From NCBI RefSeq assembly GCF_039941195.1, contig NZ_JBDVFA010000029.1, positions 1 through 64,000 on the forward strand: DNA of 64,000 nt, in the 5' to 3' direction. The notes beneath the pieces were generated by a model, which was not told the DNA's origin, did no database searches, and saw only the letters and a program-made list of their open reading frames with translations. The stretch's first letter is position 1. Each line of letters starts with the position of its first letter. A program made the position numbers and the translations under genes. The DNA is from Aurantibacter_A sp039941195. GTDB taxonomy: Bacteria; Bacteroidota; Bacteroidia; Flavobacteriales; Flavobacteriaceae. This document shows positions 44,726 through 53,549 of this stretch, one piece after another.

Positions 44726-46258
44726 TTAATTGTTCTTATGGTTAGTGATATATTCCTTCACTTGGTTAACATAAGGGTACATTACAGTATCTTCTTTAAA
44801 TGCGGGAACAATTTTACGAACGGCATCATACATGTTTTTGGTTTTTGTTGACACCACATCTTGCACTTGTAAATATTCTATGGCCTGTACTACGGTTATC
44901 ATTTCTATCGCAACCACTTCAAAGGCGTTTTCAATAACTTTTTTAGTTATTAAGGCCGCATTAGTTCCCATGCTAACAATATCTTGATTGTCATTGTTAT
45001 TCGGAATACTGTGCACGTACATTGGGTTGGAAAGCATTTGATTTTCCGCGGTTGTCGATGTAGCAGTAAATTGTACCCCTTGCATACCGAAGTTTAAACC
45101 TAGTGTTCCTAAGTTAACAAAAGGAGGTAAAATGTCATTTAATTTGGAGTTTAATAGATAGTTTAGTTGTCTTTCTGCAAGCATGCTCATTTTGGCAACG
45201 ACTATTTTAAGTTTATCCATTTCCAGAGAAATATAATCACCATGGAAATTTCCGCCATGATAAACATTCTTTTTTTCAACGTTAACAATAGGGTTGTCAT
45301 TTGCAGAATTCACTTCTTCTATTAATACGTTTTCTACCGAGTTTAAAGTGTCTAAAACTGGCCCTAATATTTGTGGGACACAACGTAGTGAATAATACTC
45401 TTGTACTTTTTCTTCGAAAACAGAAACGTTTCCGTTAGTGTCGGTATATAAATGATGCTCACGTTTTCTAGTTAATGAACTATCTTTTAAATGACTTCGC
45501 ATGGAGCGTGCTATTTCACGTTGGCCATGGTGTCTTTTTGTTTCATTTAAGTCAGATGAAAGGTGATCGTCATAGGCTTGTACAATTTCGTTAATTGCAG
45601 AAGAGCAGCTAATGACCCACTCTAATAATCTACGCGTGTATATGGCATTTACAATGCCTACCCCTGTCATTACTGAAGTTCCGTTTATTAATCCAAGACC
45701 TTCGCGTAATTTTACTTCAATTGGAGTGATGCTTTCTATTTCAAAAACCTCTTTAGTTGGTCTTCTTTCACCTTTATAGAATACTTCGCCTTCCCCAATT
45801 AGCACTAGTGCTAAATGCGCTAATTGTACTAAATCGCCACTAGCACCCACACCGCCATGTTCGTAAATTAACGGTGTAATATTTTTATTTATCAAAGAGG
45901 TCATTACTTCAATAGCCGAAGGGTGTACTCCTGAGTTTCCAAGACTAAGAGTGTTTAAACGCGCCAACATTGCTGCCTTAACGTATTTTGGTGCAATAGG
46001 ATTTCCGGTACCCGAAGCATGACTTCTAATTAGATTATATTGCAATTGAATAGTTTGCGAATCTTTAATCTTGTATTGAGCCATGGGCCCAAATCCTGTG
46101 TTAACGCCGTAGATAACTTTGTTTTTTGAAAATTCCTTCAAGAAATCGAAACTCTCCTGAACCGTTTGTATTACTTTGTCATCAACAGAAATTTCTTCCT
46201 CATCAAAAATAATACTGTAAAAATCTGTAATTTCTAACTTTCCTTTAATTTGTGGCAT
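44726..46258 (-). CDS. tyrosine ammonia-lyase (HAL/PAL/TAL family)
   Basis: This 510-residue protein carries the MIO prosthetic-group triad Ala-Ser-Gly at ~139-141 (GGVGASGDLVQ), Tyr50 in VIYGVNTGFGP, and the long helices of the family. It looks very like the Flavobacterium johnsoniae TAL: shared stretches include IYGVNTGFGPMAQY and ANDNPI. It turns tyrosine into 4-coumarate, the starter of the aryl polyene. The selectivity pair at ~79-80 reads Ser-His (IRSHASGTG), as in HAL rather than the classical His-Leu of Rhodobacter TAL; the assignment rests on the closer flavobacterial homologue and the pigment context. First gene of the leftward pigment operon. Confidence 0.87.
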   Translation of the reverse strand: MPQIKGKLEITDFYSIIFDEEEISVDDKVIQTVQESFDFLKEFSKNKVIYGVNTGFGPMAQYKIKDSQTIQLQYNLIRSHASGTGNPIAPKYVKAAMLARLNTLSLGNSGVHPSAIEVMTSLINKNITPLIYEHGGVGASGDLVQLAHLALVLIGEGEVFYKGERRPTKEVFEIESITPIEVKLREGLGLINGTSVMTGVGIVNAIYTRRLLEWVISCSSAINEIVQAYDDHLSSDLNETKRHHGQREIARSMRSHLKDSSLTRKREHHLYTDTNGNVSVFEEKVQEYYSLRCVPQILGPVLDTLNSVENVLIEEVNSANDNPIVNVEKKNVYHGGNFHGDYISLEMDKLKIVVAKMSMLAERQLNYLLNSKLNDILPPFVNLGTLGLNFGMQGVQFTATSTTAENQMLSNPMYVHSIPNNNDNQDIVSMGTNAALITKKVIENAFEVVAIEMITVVQAIEYLQVQDVVSTKTKNMYDAVRKIVPAFKEDTVMYPYVNQVKEYITNHKNN

Positions 46259-46377
46259 CTATGGTTGATTCTGTGCGGTATATGCAATACCTTAGTACGT
46301 GAAAAAATATATAGCAAATCAGTCGGCAAATTTAAGATTTTTGACGGATTGAAGAAGCTAATACTCTAAATATAAAT
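46259..46377. promoter_or_regulatory. divergent promoter region between ammonia-lyase and halogenase-like genes
   Basis: 119 bp separate the two divergent starts. On the minus strand a TTTGCC is followed about 17 nt later by TATATTTT, close to the Bacteroidota -7 element TAnnTTTG. This would be the main promoter of the pigment operon; the match is only approximate. Confidence 0.4.
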
Positions 46378-47619
46378 ATGTCAGAAAACATCGACGTTTT
46401 AATTATTGGTGCAGGTCCTTCTGGCGCTGTTGCGGCAGCATACCTTCATAATGAGGGATTTTCAATAAAAGTAGTAGAAAAAAATAAATTTCCAAGATTT
46501 GTTATTGGTGAAAGTTTAATTCCGCGTTGTATGGATCATTTTGAGGCCGTAGGATTGTTGGATTGTATTAAAAAGAAGAATTTCGAAATAAAAAAAGGCG
46601 CACGTTTTATGCAAGGCCCAATTGTATGTGAATTTGACTTTAGTAAAAAACATACCGATGGTTGGGATTGGACGTATCAGGTGCCTAGAGCAGAATTTGA
46701 TAAGACTTTGACTGATGAATTACAAAGCAGAGGCGTTGATATCGATTTTGAGAAAGAAGTTATTGACGTTGAATTTGTGGACAATGTCTCGCATACGACT
46801 ATTAAGGATGTTGATGGAAAGGAAACAAAAATAACAGCAAAATATATAGTAGATTCAAGTGGGTTTGGCAGAGTGTTACCTCGTTTGCTTGATTTAGATA
46901 AGCCTTCAGATATTGGTAAGCATTCGTCAATTTTTACACATGTAAAAGATGTAAATAGACCAGAGGGTTGGGATGGCCATAGAATAACTTTTGATATTGT
47001 TAGTCAGTCTACTTGGTTGTGGGTAATACCTTTTTCTAATGGCATTACAAGTATTGGCTATGTTGGACCAACTGAATATTTGGAATCATTTAAGGGTTCT
47101 AAAGAAGAACGGCTCCGTGAAATGATGAAGCTTTCGGATTATTATGTTGGTCGTTTTGATGGTTTGCCATATGAATTTGAACCAAGAATGATTAAGAATG
47201 TCGCTAAATCAGTAAAACAACTGTATGGTAAAGGATACGTGTTAACAGGCAATAGTGCTGAATTTTTAGATCCTGTTTTTTCATCTGGCGTAACATTTGC
47301 TACTGAATCTGCTCATTTAGGGGCTCAGTTAATAGTTAAGGAATTAAAAGGTGAATCCGTTGATTGGGAAGTAGATTATACGCAGTATATTTTGGAAGGT
47401 GTAAATGTTTTTGGTACTTATGTGAAGGAGTGGTATACTGGAAATCTTCAAAAAATATTTTTTAGTGGGTCTGAAAATCCGGTTATTAAAAGCCAGATTT
47501 GTGCTGTGTTAGCAGGGTATGTTTGGGATAGAAGTAATCCTTTTGTGAAAAATCATGCACGTTTAGTAAAAACGGTAGCACACATAACAGATTTAGAAAA
47601 GGAAAATGCTAAAAGCTAA
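46378..47619 (+). CDS. flavin-dependent halogenase-like FAD oxidoreductase
   Basis: The 413-residue protein has an FAD loop IIGAGPSG (9-16), the halogenase helix FPRFVIGESLIP (39-50), Lys73 in KKGARF, WLWVIP at 213-218 (the WxWxIP motif) and FLDPVFSSG at 296-304 (the FxxPxxSxG motif). These are diagnostic of flavin-dependent halogenases. Flexirubins of some species are chlorinated on the aryl or resorcinol ring, so it probably decorates the pigment. A role as an aromatic hydroxylase cannot be excluded. It faces the ammonia-lyase and is the only rightward gene of the locus. Confidence 0.8.
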   Translation: MSENIDVLIIGAGPSGAVAAAYLHNEGFSIKVVEKNKFPRFVIGESLIPRCMDHFEAVGLLDCIKKKNFEIKKGARFMQGPIVCEFDFSKKHTDGWDWTYQVPRAEFDKTLTDELQSRGVDIDFEKEVIDVEFVDNVSHTTIKDVDGKETKITAKYIVDSSGFGRVLPRLLDLDKPSDIGKHSSIFTHVKDVNRPEGWDGHRITFDIVSQSTWLWVIPFSNGITSIGYVGPTEYLESFKGSKEERLREMMKLSDYYVGRFDGLPYEFEPRMIKNVAKSVKQLYGKGYVLTGNSAEFLDPVFSSGVTFATESAHLGAQLIVKELKGESVDWEVDYTQYILEGVNVFGTYVKEWYTGNLQKIFFSGSENPVIKSQICAVLAGYVWDRSNPFVKNHARLVKTVAHITDLEKENAKS

Positions 47620-47621
47620 AA

Positions 47622-48218
47622 TTAAGTTTTTCTACAAAAGAATTTTGCTGACCATCTTCCAAGTTCTCCATAGGCTGTAGTAATCTTTTCAAATTCATCA
47701 CCATCAGCTATTCCATGTATTTGTAAGGGTTTAGTGCTATAGAGCGGGTTCTCCAAATCATTGACATTATAAATTTCAAAAGTTACTTCTAATTCCGCTT
47801 TTTGGTGCCATAACACGATATCAATACCAGGATGAATAAAATGTACTTTTATAATCATTATATGTTTTGCCTCGCTGTAGTGTTTTGAAACCGTTACATG
47901 GCGATCTTCTAACATAAAATTATTAAATGCGGTTATGAATGTAGGTTCATACCTATTTGTTCTATTTTCAAACCATAATTTTTTGAATTCTTCACCGGAG
48001 CCTGATTCTTTTTTTTCTCTTTTGGCTACTTGTGCTTTTATGAAGGCTTCTTCAGTATCATAATTATGTATTTCTAGGTTGTCTGAATACTTAAAAACAA
48101 TTTTATATTGATTGATTTCAGCAAGATTTTCTAGAGCTCCTTTATCTGTTTCAAATTTTTGAGAAAAACCTGAATAGGATATGATAAGCGCTATAAAAAA
48201 TAAGATATGCTTGGTCAT
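47622..48218 (-). CDS. secreted protein of unknown function, paralogue A
   Basis: The 198-residue product has a signal peptide (ILFFIALIISYSGFSQ) and a mixed alpha/beta domain. It is a paralogue of the protein at 48325: both share a W near the middle, K/R-rich SGSGEEFKKLWFENR versus SPGKGKTWEKKWITAR, then a NNFMLED / NRYLYED segment. No catalytic motif is seen. It ends 2 nt after the halogenase-like gene stop (convergent). Confidence 0.72.
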   Translation of the reverse strand: MTKHILFFIALIISYSGFSQKFETDKGALENLAEINQYKIVFKYSDNLEIHNYDTEEAFIKAQVAKREKKESGSGEEFKKLWFENRTNRYEPTFITAFNNFMLEDRHVTVSKHYSEAKHIMIIKVHFIHPGIDIVLWHQKAELEVTFEIYNVNDLENPLYSTKPLQIHGIADGDEFEKITTAYGELGRWSAKFFCRKT

Positions 48219-48273
48219 TGTACTAATGAATTAGTAGGGTCGCAATCTAATTCATTTTTAAGTTTCTCCCAAA

Positions 48274-48303
48274 AAAAACCTGTCTAACTATAGACAGGTT
48301 TTT
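48274..48303. terminator. rho-independent terminator between paralogues
   Basis: A perfect stem (AAAAACCTGTCTA / TAGACAGGTTTTT) with a 4-nt loop and T runs on both strands lies between the two paralogous genes, just after the stop of the gene at 48325. Confidence 0.87.
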
Positions 48304-48324
48304 AACATTAAACTACTCTTGATT

Positions 48325-48933
48325 TTAGAATGCTTTTTTTAATACCATTTTAGCAAAGGATTTTCCAGTTTTCGCATATCCTTCTCCAATACGATCTTCA
48401 TTATCAAAGCTGCTACCCCACTGATCGCCGGGGGCATTTTTGCTAGATACTTCAAGTAATACATTGTCTTTATTGGCTGTTTCTACGAATTTTAAATTGG
48501 TAGTCACTTTTGCAGGCTGTTTCATTACGCCAGCATCCCATCCTGGAAATATCCATAAAGTTTCAACTATTAAGGTGTATTTTGCATCGGTTAGATTTTC
48601 GCCAAATTTTAAACCTTCATCTTCGTAAAGGTATCTGTTCATCAATTCTAAAAATTTTGGAGCATAAATTAATTCTCTAGCAGTAATCCATTTTTTCTCC
48701 CATGTTTTCCCTTTGCCAGGACTCTTTTCCTCTAATTCGGCAGAATGTTCTTTAACATAATCATCGTTTGAAATATTCTTTTTTAAGAGTGTCAAATTAT
48801 CATAAACAAATTCAACATTCATTTCTGTTTGCCCTTTAATAAAATTAAAATCGCCTTGTTCTACTTTAAGTTTTTGACTTTGAGCGTTTAAGGCAAATAG
48901 TAAACAAATTGACAACGTTGTTAAAAATTTCAT
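48325..48933 (-). CDS. secreted protein of unknown function, paralogue B
   Basis: The 202-residue product has a signal peptide (TTLSICLLFALNAQSQ) and a domain similar in pattern to paralogue A at 47622, though strongly diverged. The WIFPGWDAGVMKQPAKVTTNLKF region suggests a beta-rich shell. It has its own terminator. Duplication followed by divergence is the likely origin of the pair. Confidence 0.7.
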   Translation of the reverse strand: MKFLTTLSICLLFALNAQSQKLKVEQGDFNFIKGQTEMNVEFVYDNLTLLKKNISNDDYVKEHSAELEEKSPGKGKTWEKKWITARELIYAPKFLELMNRYLYEDEGLKFGENLTDAKYTLIVETLWIFPGWDAGVMKQPAKVTTNLKFVETANKDNVLLEVSSKNAPGDQWGSSFDNEDRIGEGYAKTGKSFAKMVLKKAF

Positions 48934-48992
48934 AGTTTTTATTTTTATAGTTCTGAGAATTTTATGTGCTTCAACAAGTTAGGTTAACATAA

Positions 48993-50264
48993 TTAATCAT
49001 TTATTGTTGTGAATATCATCTGACGAAATTTCCAACCTGTTTCGTCACCTGGGGTATCTCGCATTTGTTTCATTAAAATACCAATTACGTTTTCTTTTGG
49101 ATCGGCAAAATATTGAGTGTTAAAGTAACCGCCCCAGTCAAAAGTGCCCTCGCTACCCATGCCTCCTATGTCTTGGCCACGTTTTGTAACTAGCCCAAAT
49201 GCTAAACCATAATCCTTAGCTTCTCCACCAAATAAATCACCAGACTGATTACTCAAAATACTTTGTACAGTTGTTCTACTTAAAATTCTAGTACCATTTA
49301 ATTCACCATTATTTAAATACATCTGTAAAAAAGTAGCATAATCTTTTGCTGTGCTAGAAAGGCCAGCACCACCGGAGAAAAAGCTTTTTGCTCCCTTTTT
49401 TGGATAATCTGGGTTGTAGAAAGTAGTTGGAAAATTTTTCCAATTGCCATCTTTTTTAAACTGAATATTTACCAGTCGATTGTGCTTGTCTTTTGGTAAA
49501 TAAAACCATGTATCATCCATACCCAAAGGGTCAAATATTCTTGTACGTAAGAATTCATCGAAAGGTAATCCGGAAACTACCTCGATAAAATAACCCAGAA
49601 CATCCAAACCTTCACTATAAACATAGGCGGTGCCTGGATCATGATGTAATGGAAGTTTTGCTAGTTTTTTAACGCTTTCTTCAATCGTGATTTTTTCAGT
49701 TGTAAAAAGATCTGTAACTCCTGCTTTTTTATAAATAGTCTGAAAACGTTTGTCTCCATCGATTACACCATATCCTAACCCAGAAGTATGTGTTAGAAGA
49801 TGTCTAATTGTTATTTGGCTTTCTGCTGGTTTGGTAGTATAGCTTCCGTCGGCCTCATTAAATGTATCTAGAATTTTAGCCTCACCAAATTCTGGGATAT
49901 ATTTTGAAATTGGATCATCTAATTTAAATTTTCCTTCTTCCCAAAGCATCATTACCGCTGTTGAAGTAATTGCCTTTGTTTGTGAAGCAATTCTAAAAAT
50001 AGTATTCTTATCGAGTTTGTCTCCTTTTTCATTAGAAGTGCCATATGCGTTATGATAAACAATTTTACCATTTCGAGCTATTAATGCAACAACTCCAGGT
50101 ATTTGGTTTTCGGTAACCGCATTCTTAAGCATTGCATCAATTCGGTCAATACGCTCCTGTGATATATTCGCTTCTGCGGGTGAAGTAACTTTAAGAATGG
50201 TTGTTTGTTGGGCATAAAAATTGGTTGTAGAAAATAATAGAATTAAAATGAGGATTTTTTTCAT
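48993..50264 (-). CDS. secreted serine hydrolase, beta-lactamase class C / EstB-like
   Basis: The 423-residue product has a signal peptide (ILILILLFSTTNFYAQQ), the SxxK motif at Ser94 (IASQTKAIT) and a YSE motif in AYVYSEGLDVLG (Tyr ~223), with a C-terminal GGMGSEGTFDWGGYFNT segment. This is the class C beta-lactamase/penicillin-binding fold; most such proteins are esterases or D-aminopeptidases rather than true beta-lactamases. Substrate unknown. Confidence 0.83.
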   Translation of the reverse strand: MKKILILILLFSTTNFYAQQTTILKVTSPAEANISQERIDRIDAMLKNAVTENQIPGVVALIARNGKIVYHNAYGTSNEKGDKLDKNTIFRIASQTKAITSTAVMMLWEEGKFKLDDPISKYIPEFGEAKILDTFNEADGSYTTKPAESQITIRHLLTHTSGLGYGVIDGDKRFQTIYKKAGVTDLFTTEKITIEESVKKLAKLPLHHDPGTAYVYSEGLDVLGYFIEVVSGLPFDEFLRTRIFDPLGMDDTWFYLPKDKHNRLVNIQFKKDGNWKNFPTTFYNPDYPKKGAKSFFSGGAGLSSTAKDYATFLQMYLNNGELNGTRILSRTTVQSILSNQSGDLFGGEAKDYGLAFGLVTKRGQDIGGMGSEGTFDWGGYFNTQYFADPKENVIGILMKQMRDTPGDETGWKFRQMIFTTIND

Positions 50265-50486
50265 AATTAGGTTGGTTTTAAGAGGTTTAAATTAAATAAT
50301 TTGAAGGAGTTTAATAGGAAACAATTATTATTTTTCATAAAAATTGCTATTCTCACCCACAGCGGTTAAAAGAGAGGGCTATAATTTTTGCAATAGTAGC
50401 TTAAGTATGGAAAAATGTCGTGTATTCATTTATTTATAAATTGTAGATTCTTAGTTCGAATATTGATTTGATAAAATGGAATTTTT

Positions 50487-51044
50487 ATGACTGAAAAGGA
50501 AAAAATGATAAAGGGTTTGCCTTATGATCCATTAGATAAAGAGCTAATCTCTGGAAGATTAAATGCTCGTAAATTGACAAGAAAAATTGCTGAGATTCCA
50601 ATGGATAAGGAAAAGCAAAGAAGACATATTTTTAAGGAGCTTTTAGGAAGTACGGCAGGCAGGTTTTATATAGAAAATCCATTTCTCTGCGATTATGGAT
50701 ATAATATACATTGGGGAGAGAATGCCTATGCTAACTTTGGTTGTATCATATTAGATGCGGCTCCGGTGCATATAGGTAAAAACGTTATGATGGCGCCAGG
50801 AGTAAAAATATTAACTTCTACACATCCTTTGGAATATGAAGCAAGAAATTCTGGGATAGAAACAGCGGAACCAATTTATATAGGTGATAATGTTTGGATT
50901 GGGGCAGGTGTAATTGTTAATCCTGGAGTTTCTATTGGAAAGAACTCCGTTATAGGTTCTGGAAGTGTTGTGGTTAATGACATACCAGATAATGTTGTAG
51001 CAGTTGGCAATCCTTGTAAGGTACTTAAGACAATTGCTAATTAA
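50487..51044 (+). CDS. sugar O-acetyltransferase, maltose-acetyltransferase type
   Basis: The 185-residue product begins with the mac domain (KEKMIKGLPYDPLDKEL) and a left-handed beta-helix of hexapeptide repeats (YGYNIHWGENAYANFG ... VWIGAGVIVNPGVSIGKNSVIGSGSV). The His in TSTHPLEYEA is the catalytic residue in this family. It transfers acetyl from acetyl-CoA to a sugar hydroxyl in the cytosol. Single gene, with ~220 bp of upstream space in which I see no other feature. Confidence 0.87.
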   Translation: MTEKEKMIKGLPYDPLDKELISGRLNARKLTRKIAEIPMDKEKQRRHIFKELLGSTAGRFYIENPFLCDYGYNIHWGENAYANFGCIILDAAPVHIGKNVMMAPGVKILTSTHPLEYEARNSGIETAEPIYIGDNVWIGAGVIVNPGVSIGKNSVIGSGSVVVNDIPDNVVAVGNPCKVLKTIAN

Positions 51045-51058
51045 AAAAAGTAAAATAT

Positions 51059-51892
51059 TTAAAATTGCATTGAAACCCCTAGAGTTCCAGGTCCGAAATT
51101 AAGATTCCAACTTGTCTTTTTAGAGTGCGAATTATACTTTTGATCATACTTTCTGTCGAGATAACGATCGATACACTCTACAGTGGCAATGCTTATAGCA
51201 AAAGCAAAAACCACATCGCTTACCCAGTGCTGATTATCCCAAAGTCGAGATATTCCAGGAATAGCACCTAAAGTATAAATGCCAGCTTTTGCCCATGGAC
51301 TTTTAAATTGTTTGCCAATGGCGTATGCGTTAGTAAAAGCCAAAAGCGCATGTCCAGATGGAAAAGAATGATAATTTCTGTCGCTTTCGAATGGGGAAAA
51401 AGTGTCTTTTCCTAAGCCAGCTACTGGTCTAGCTCTACCCACAAGAGATTTCATTACTTGTTGTAATAATCCAGTTGAGGTTGCAGATGCAATAAGTAGA
51501 ACCCCTGTTCTTCTAAGTTTTTCATTTTTAGTAATTAATCCTACTAAATAAACTCCTGAAGTAACCATGTAATTGTTTTCGGGACTTCCGTAAAATTCCC
51601 CATACTCCCTAATAATAGGAGGTGCGCTTGCTCTGTTAGATTTTATAAATTCTGAAGTTTCATCATCCACTAAATAAAGTGCGCCGGTGCCAGCTAATAC
51701 ACCTCCAAATTGTGCCCATTGTTTTCCCTTCCATTTAAGTGGTTGAATGTATGAGTATCCAACACTCTTAAACATATTGCCAGCATCGTATTTAAATAGT
51801 TGCCAACGCGATTCATCGGTATTAGTAATTGAATCTTGAGCAATGATATTTAAAAAGAAAAACATCATTAATATAGTTATAAGTCTTTTCAT
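51059..51892 (-). CDS. PAP2-family phosphatase
   Basis: This 277-residue protein has a signal sequence (TILMMFFFLNIIAQ) and the three PAP2 motifs: KSLVGRARP, SFPSGHALLAF and SRLWDNQHWVSDVV. Those carry the catalytic His in PSGH and the second His in the last motif. The family dephosphorylates lipids or prenyl diphosphates in the membrane or periplasm. It is convergent with the acetyltransferase gene, 14 nt apart. Confidence 0.87.
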   Translation of the reverse strand: MKRLITILMMFFFLNIIAQDSITNTDESRWQLFKYDAGNMFKSVGYSYIQPLKWKGKQWAQFGGVLAGTGALYLVDDETSEFIKSNRASAPPIIREYGEFYGSPENNYMVTSGVYLVGLITKNEKLRRTGVLLIASATSTGLLQQVMKSLVGRARPVAGLGKDTFSPFESDRNYHSFPSGHALLAFTNAYAIGKQFKSPWAKAGIYTLGAIPGISRLWDNQHWVSDVVFAFAISIATVECIDRYLDRKYDQKYNSHSKKTSWNLNFGPGTLGVSMQF

Positions 51893-51943
51893 AAAAAGAG
51901 CTAAAATAAAATTTCAAAAAGAATTAAAGACTAATCCTTTTAT

Positions 51944-52990
51944 TTATTTCACGGAAACATACTTCGGATTATTCATTGTTTCGTAAAAATCAGCAATAAC
52001 GGCATCGCGATCGAAATTTTCCCAAATGGTAATTTTTCGGTTGTTATTAGGTCGTTCAACCCATTGGTTGTTTATTAAAATTGGACATGGAATGCTTTTT
52101 GTTTCTCCCCAGGAATCATTTTTTAATACCGAAAGCGCAACCATATCAAACAATGGTCGTGATGGGGTGACTTTGTCTGTTCCAAAATGTTCAAAAATAT
52201 GTTCAAAAAGGTTTGCAGCGTAATCGCCAAAATTATCAAATGTACCACCATGCCTTCCAGTTATGGGTTCAATCGCTTTTGGTCCTAATCCAGCCATTTT
52301 TTCATCAACTTCTACTTTTGTAACGGCTACGGCATCGGTTCCAGAAGGTTGACCATAACGTACCGTGACCATTTCAAATGGAATTTTACTGTTTAATACA
52401 TAATTCATTGCTATGGTATCGTTGTCCTGATTGTATTCTCCCGACTTCGGATAATTACTACCCAACCATACAATTTTAGTTCGGTCTACAAAAGTTGAAT
52501 CTTTCTTAATGGCCAATGCAATATTTGTTAGTTTTCCTACAGCAACAATAATTACATCTTCTTTTTTTGTTTCCTCTAAAATAAAATCAACTCCATCTTG
52601 TCCGTCATATTCATTAGGATTAAAATTTGTAGATATTTCTTCAAAATTTCCCTCAGCACCTTTTAATAAGGGTAGTGAATCTTTTAAATTACATAATTGC
52701 ATTACACGTTCCGCCTCGTCGTAATGGCCTTGTACATCAGTATCGTTTCTAGTGGCGTTTACGGTTATTCCTTTTACATTAAAAGTATTACCGTTTAATA
52801 GCATATAGGCAATTGCAAATTGGTCGTCCAATTCGTTATTTGCGTCGGTGTCAAATATTAATTTAATTCTAGAGTCATTTTTTTCTACTGTAGATTTTGT
52901 GTTGTTTTTAGAATTTTCTTTTTTAATTTCTTTACAGGAAATTATACTAAGTAGTAAAATAAGTAGTGGAAATAAGAATTTAGGTTTCAT
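51944..52990 (-). CDS. nucleoside hydrolase, lipoprotein
   Basis: Start at the ATG at 52990; an ATG two codons upstream would add MH. The lipoprotein signal is FPLLILLLSIISC. The ribohydrolase core begins KLIFDTDANNELDDQFAIAY with the DxDxxxDD metal site, then IIVAVGKLTNIALAI. It cleaves the N-glycosidic bond of ribonucleosides, probably outside the cytoplasm because it is lipidated, for nucleoside scavenging. Monocistronic; divergent from the operon at 53216. Confidence 0.85.
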   Translation of the reverse strand: MKPKFLFPLLILLLSIISCKEIKKENSKNNTKSTVEKNDSRIKLIFDTDANNELDDQFAIAYMLLNGNTFNVKGITVNATRNDTDVQGHYDEAERVMQLCNLKDSLPLLKGAEGNFEEISTNFNPNEYDGQDGVDFILEETKKEDVIIVAVGKLTNIALAIKKDSTFVDRTKIVWLGSNYPKSGEYNQDNDTIAMNYVLNSKIPFEMVTVRYGQPSGTDAVAVTKVEVDEKMAGLGPKAIEPITGRHGGTFDNFGDYAANLFEHIFEHFGTDKVTPSRPLFDMVALSVLKNDSWGETKSIPCPILINNQWVERPNNNRKITIWENFDRDAVIADFYETMNNPKYVSVK

Positions 52991-53115
52991 ATGCATTTTA
53001 TAAGTGTATGGATGAAAAATACAAAAAATAGATTTAGAGAATTAGTAGTTATATACCGATTTCTATGTTTTATAATTATTAATTGAGACTAGACCTTTAA
53101 TTAACTAGGATTTTC

Positions 53116-53157
53116 TCAGGGTATACCCTGAATAATATAATTCAGGGTATACCCTGA
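53116..53157. promoter_or_regulatory. paired palindrome 1, candidate operator of the kinase/regulator operon
   Basis: Two identical 16-bp dyads TCAGGGTATACCCTGA at 53116-53131 and 53142-53157, 26 bp from start to start. The ATG of the small membrane protein follows 58 nt later. The whole 48-bp block is itself a near-perfect inverted repeat. The same layout recurs at 58202 and 61545. No T run follows, so it is not a terminator. Confidence 0.75.
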
Positions 53158-53215
53158 GAATTATATTGTTGAGGTTTAACAACTTGCAGCAAATTACAAT
53201 CCTAAATATAGAACC

Positions 53216-53452
53216 ATGAAAACTTCAATTGTTTTACTTTTCCTTATCATTCTAAATACTTCTGCATTATTGTCAGAGCCTCTGGCGGTTATAGTTAAAG
53301 ATTTAAACCCGTGGTTTTTGGTAGCACTTGAGGTTGTATTGTTGTTGTTTTTTTATTTGAATAACCAATTAAAAGGATTGAATGAATTAGCTAATATCGA
53401 TTTAAGTGATATTGAACTTTTTGTAATCAAACCTAAAAAAAATTCGAAATGA
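53216..53452 (+). CDS. small membrane protein at the head of the two-component operon
   Basis: The 78-residue product has two hydrophobic segments (residues ~4-19 and ~32-48), separated by a short polar loop, and a charged tail (ELFVIKPKKNSK). I do not recognise a family. It lies directly behind the paired palindrome and 97 bp before the first histidine kinase, so it may act as a co-sensor or modulator of the kinases. The gene is short but well placed and codon use is normal. Confidence 0.65.
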   Translation: MKTSIVLLFLIILNTSALLSEPLAVIVKDLNPWFLVALEVVLLLFFYLNNQLKGLNELANIDLSDIELFVIKPKKNSK

Positions 53453-53549
53453 TGTAGTTGTACTAGGTCTTAGCAATTCTATTATCAAAATACATTTAAA
53501 AACATTAGTGCTAACAATTGTATCTTTAAGAACCTGAAAACCAATACAT

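Noticed and set aside
46259..46377. A perfect promoter for the pigment operon
   Set aside because: Only approximate matches to the TTG...TAnnTTTG consensus; kept as a low-confidence region, not as a defined promoter.
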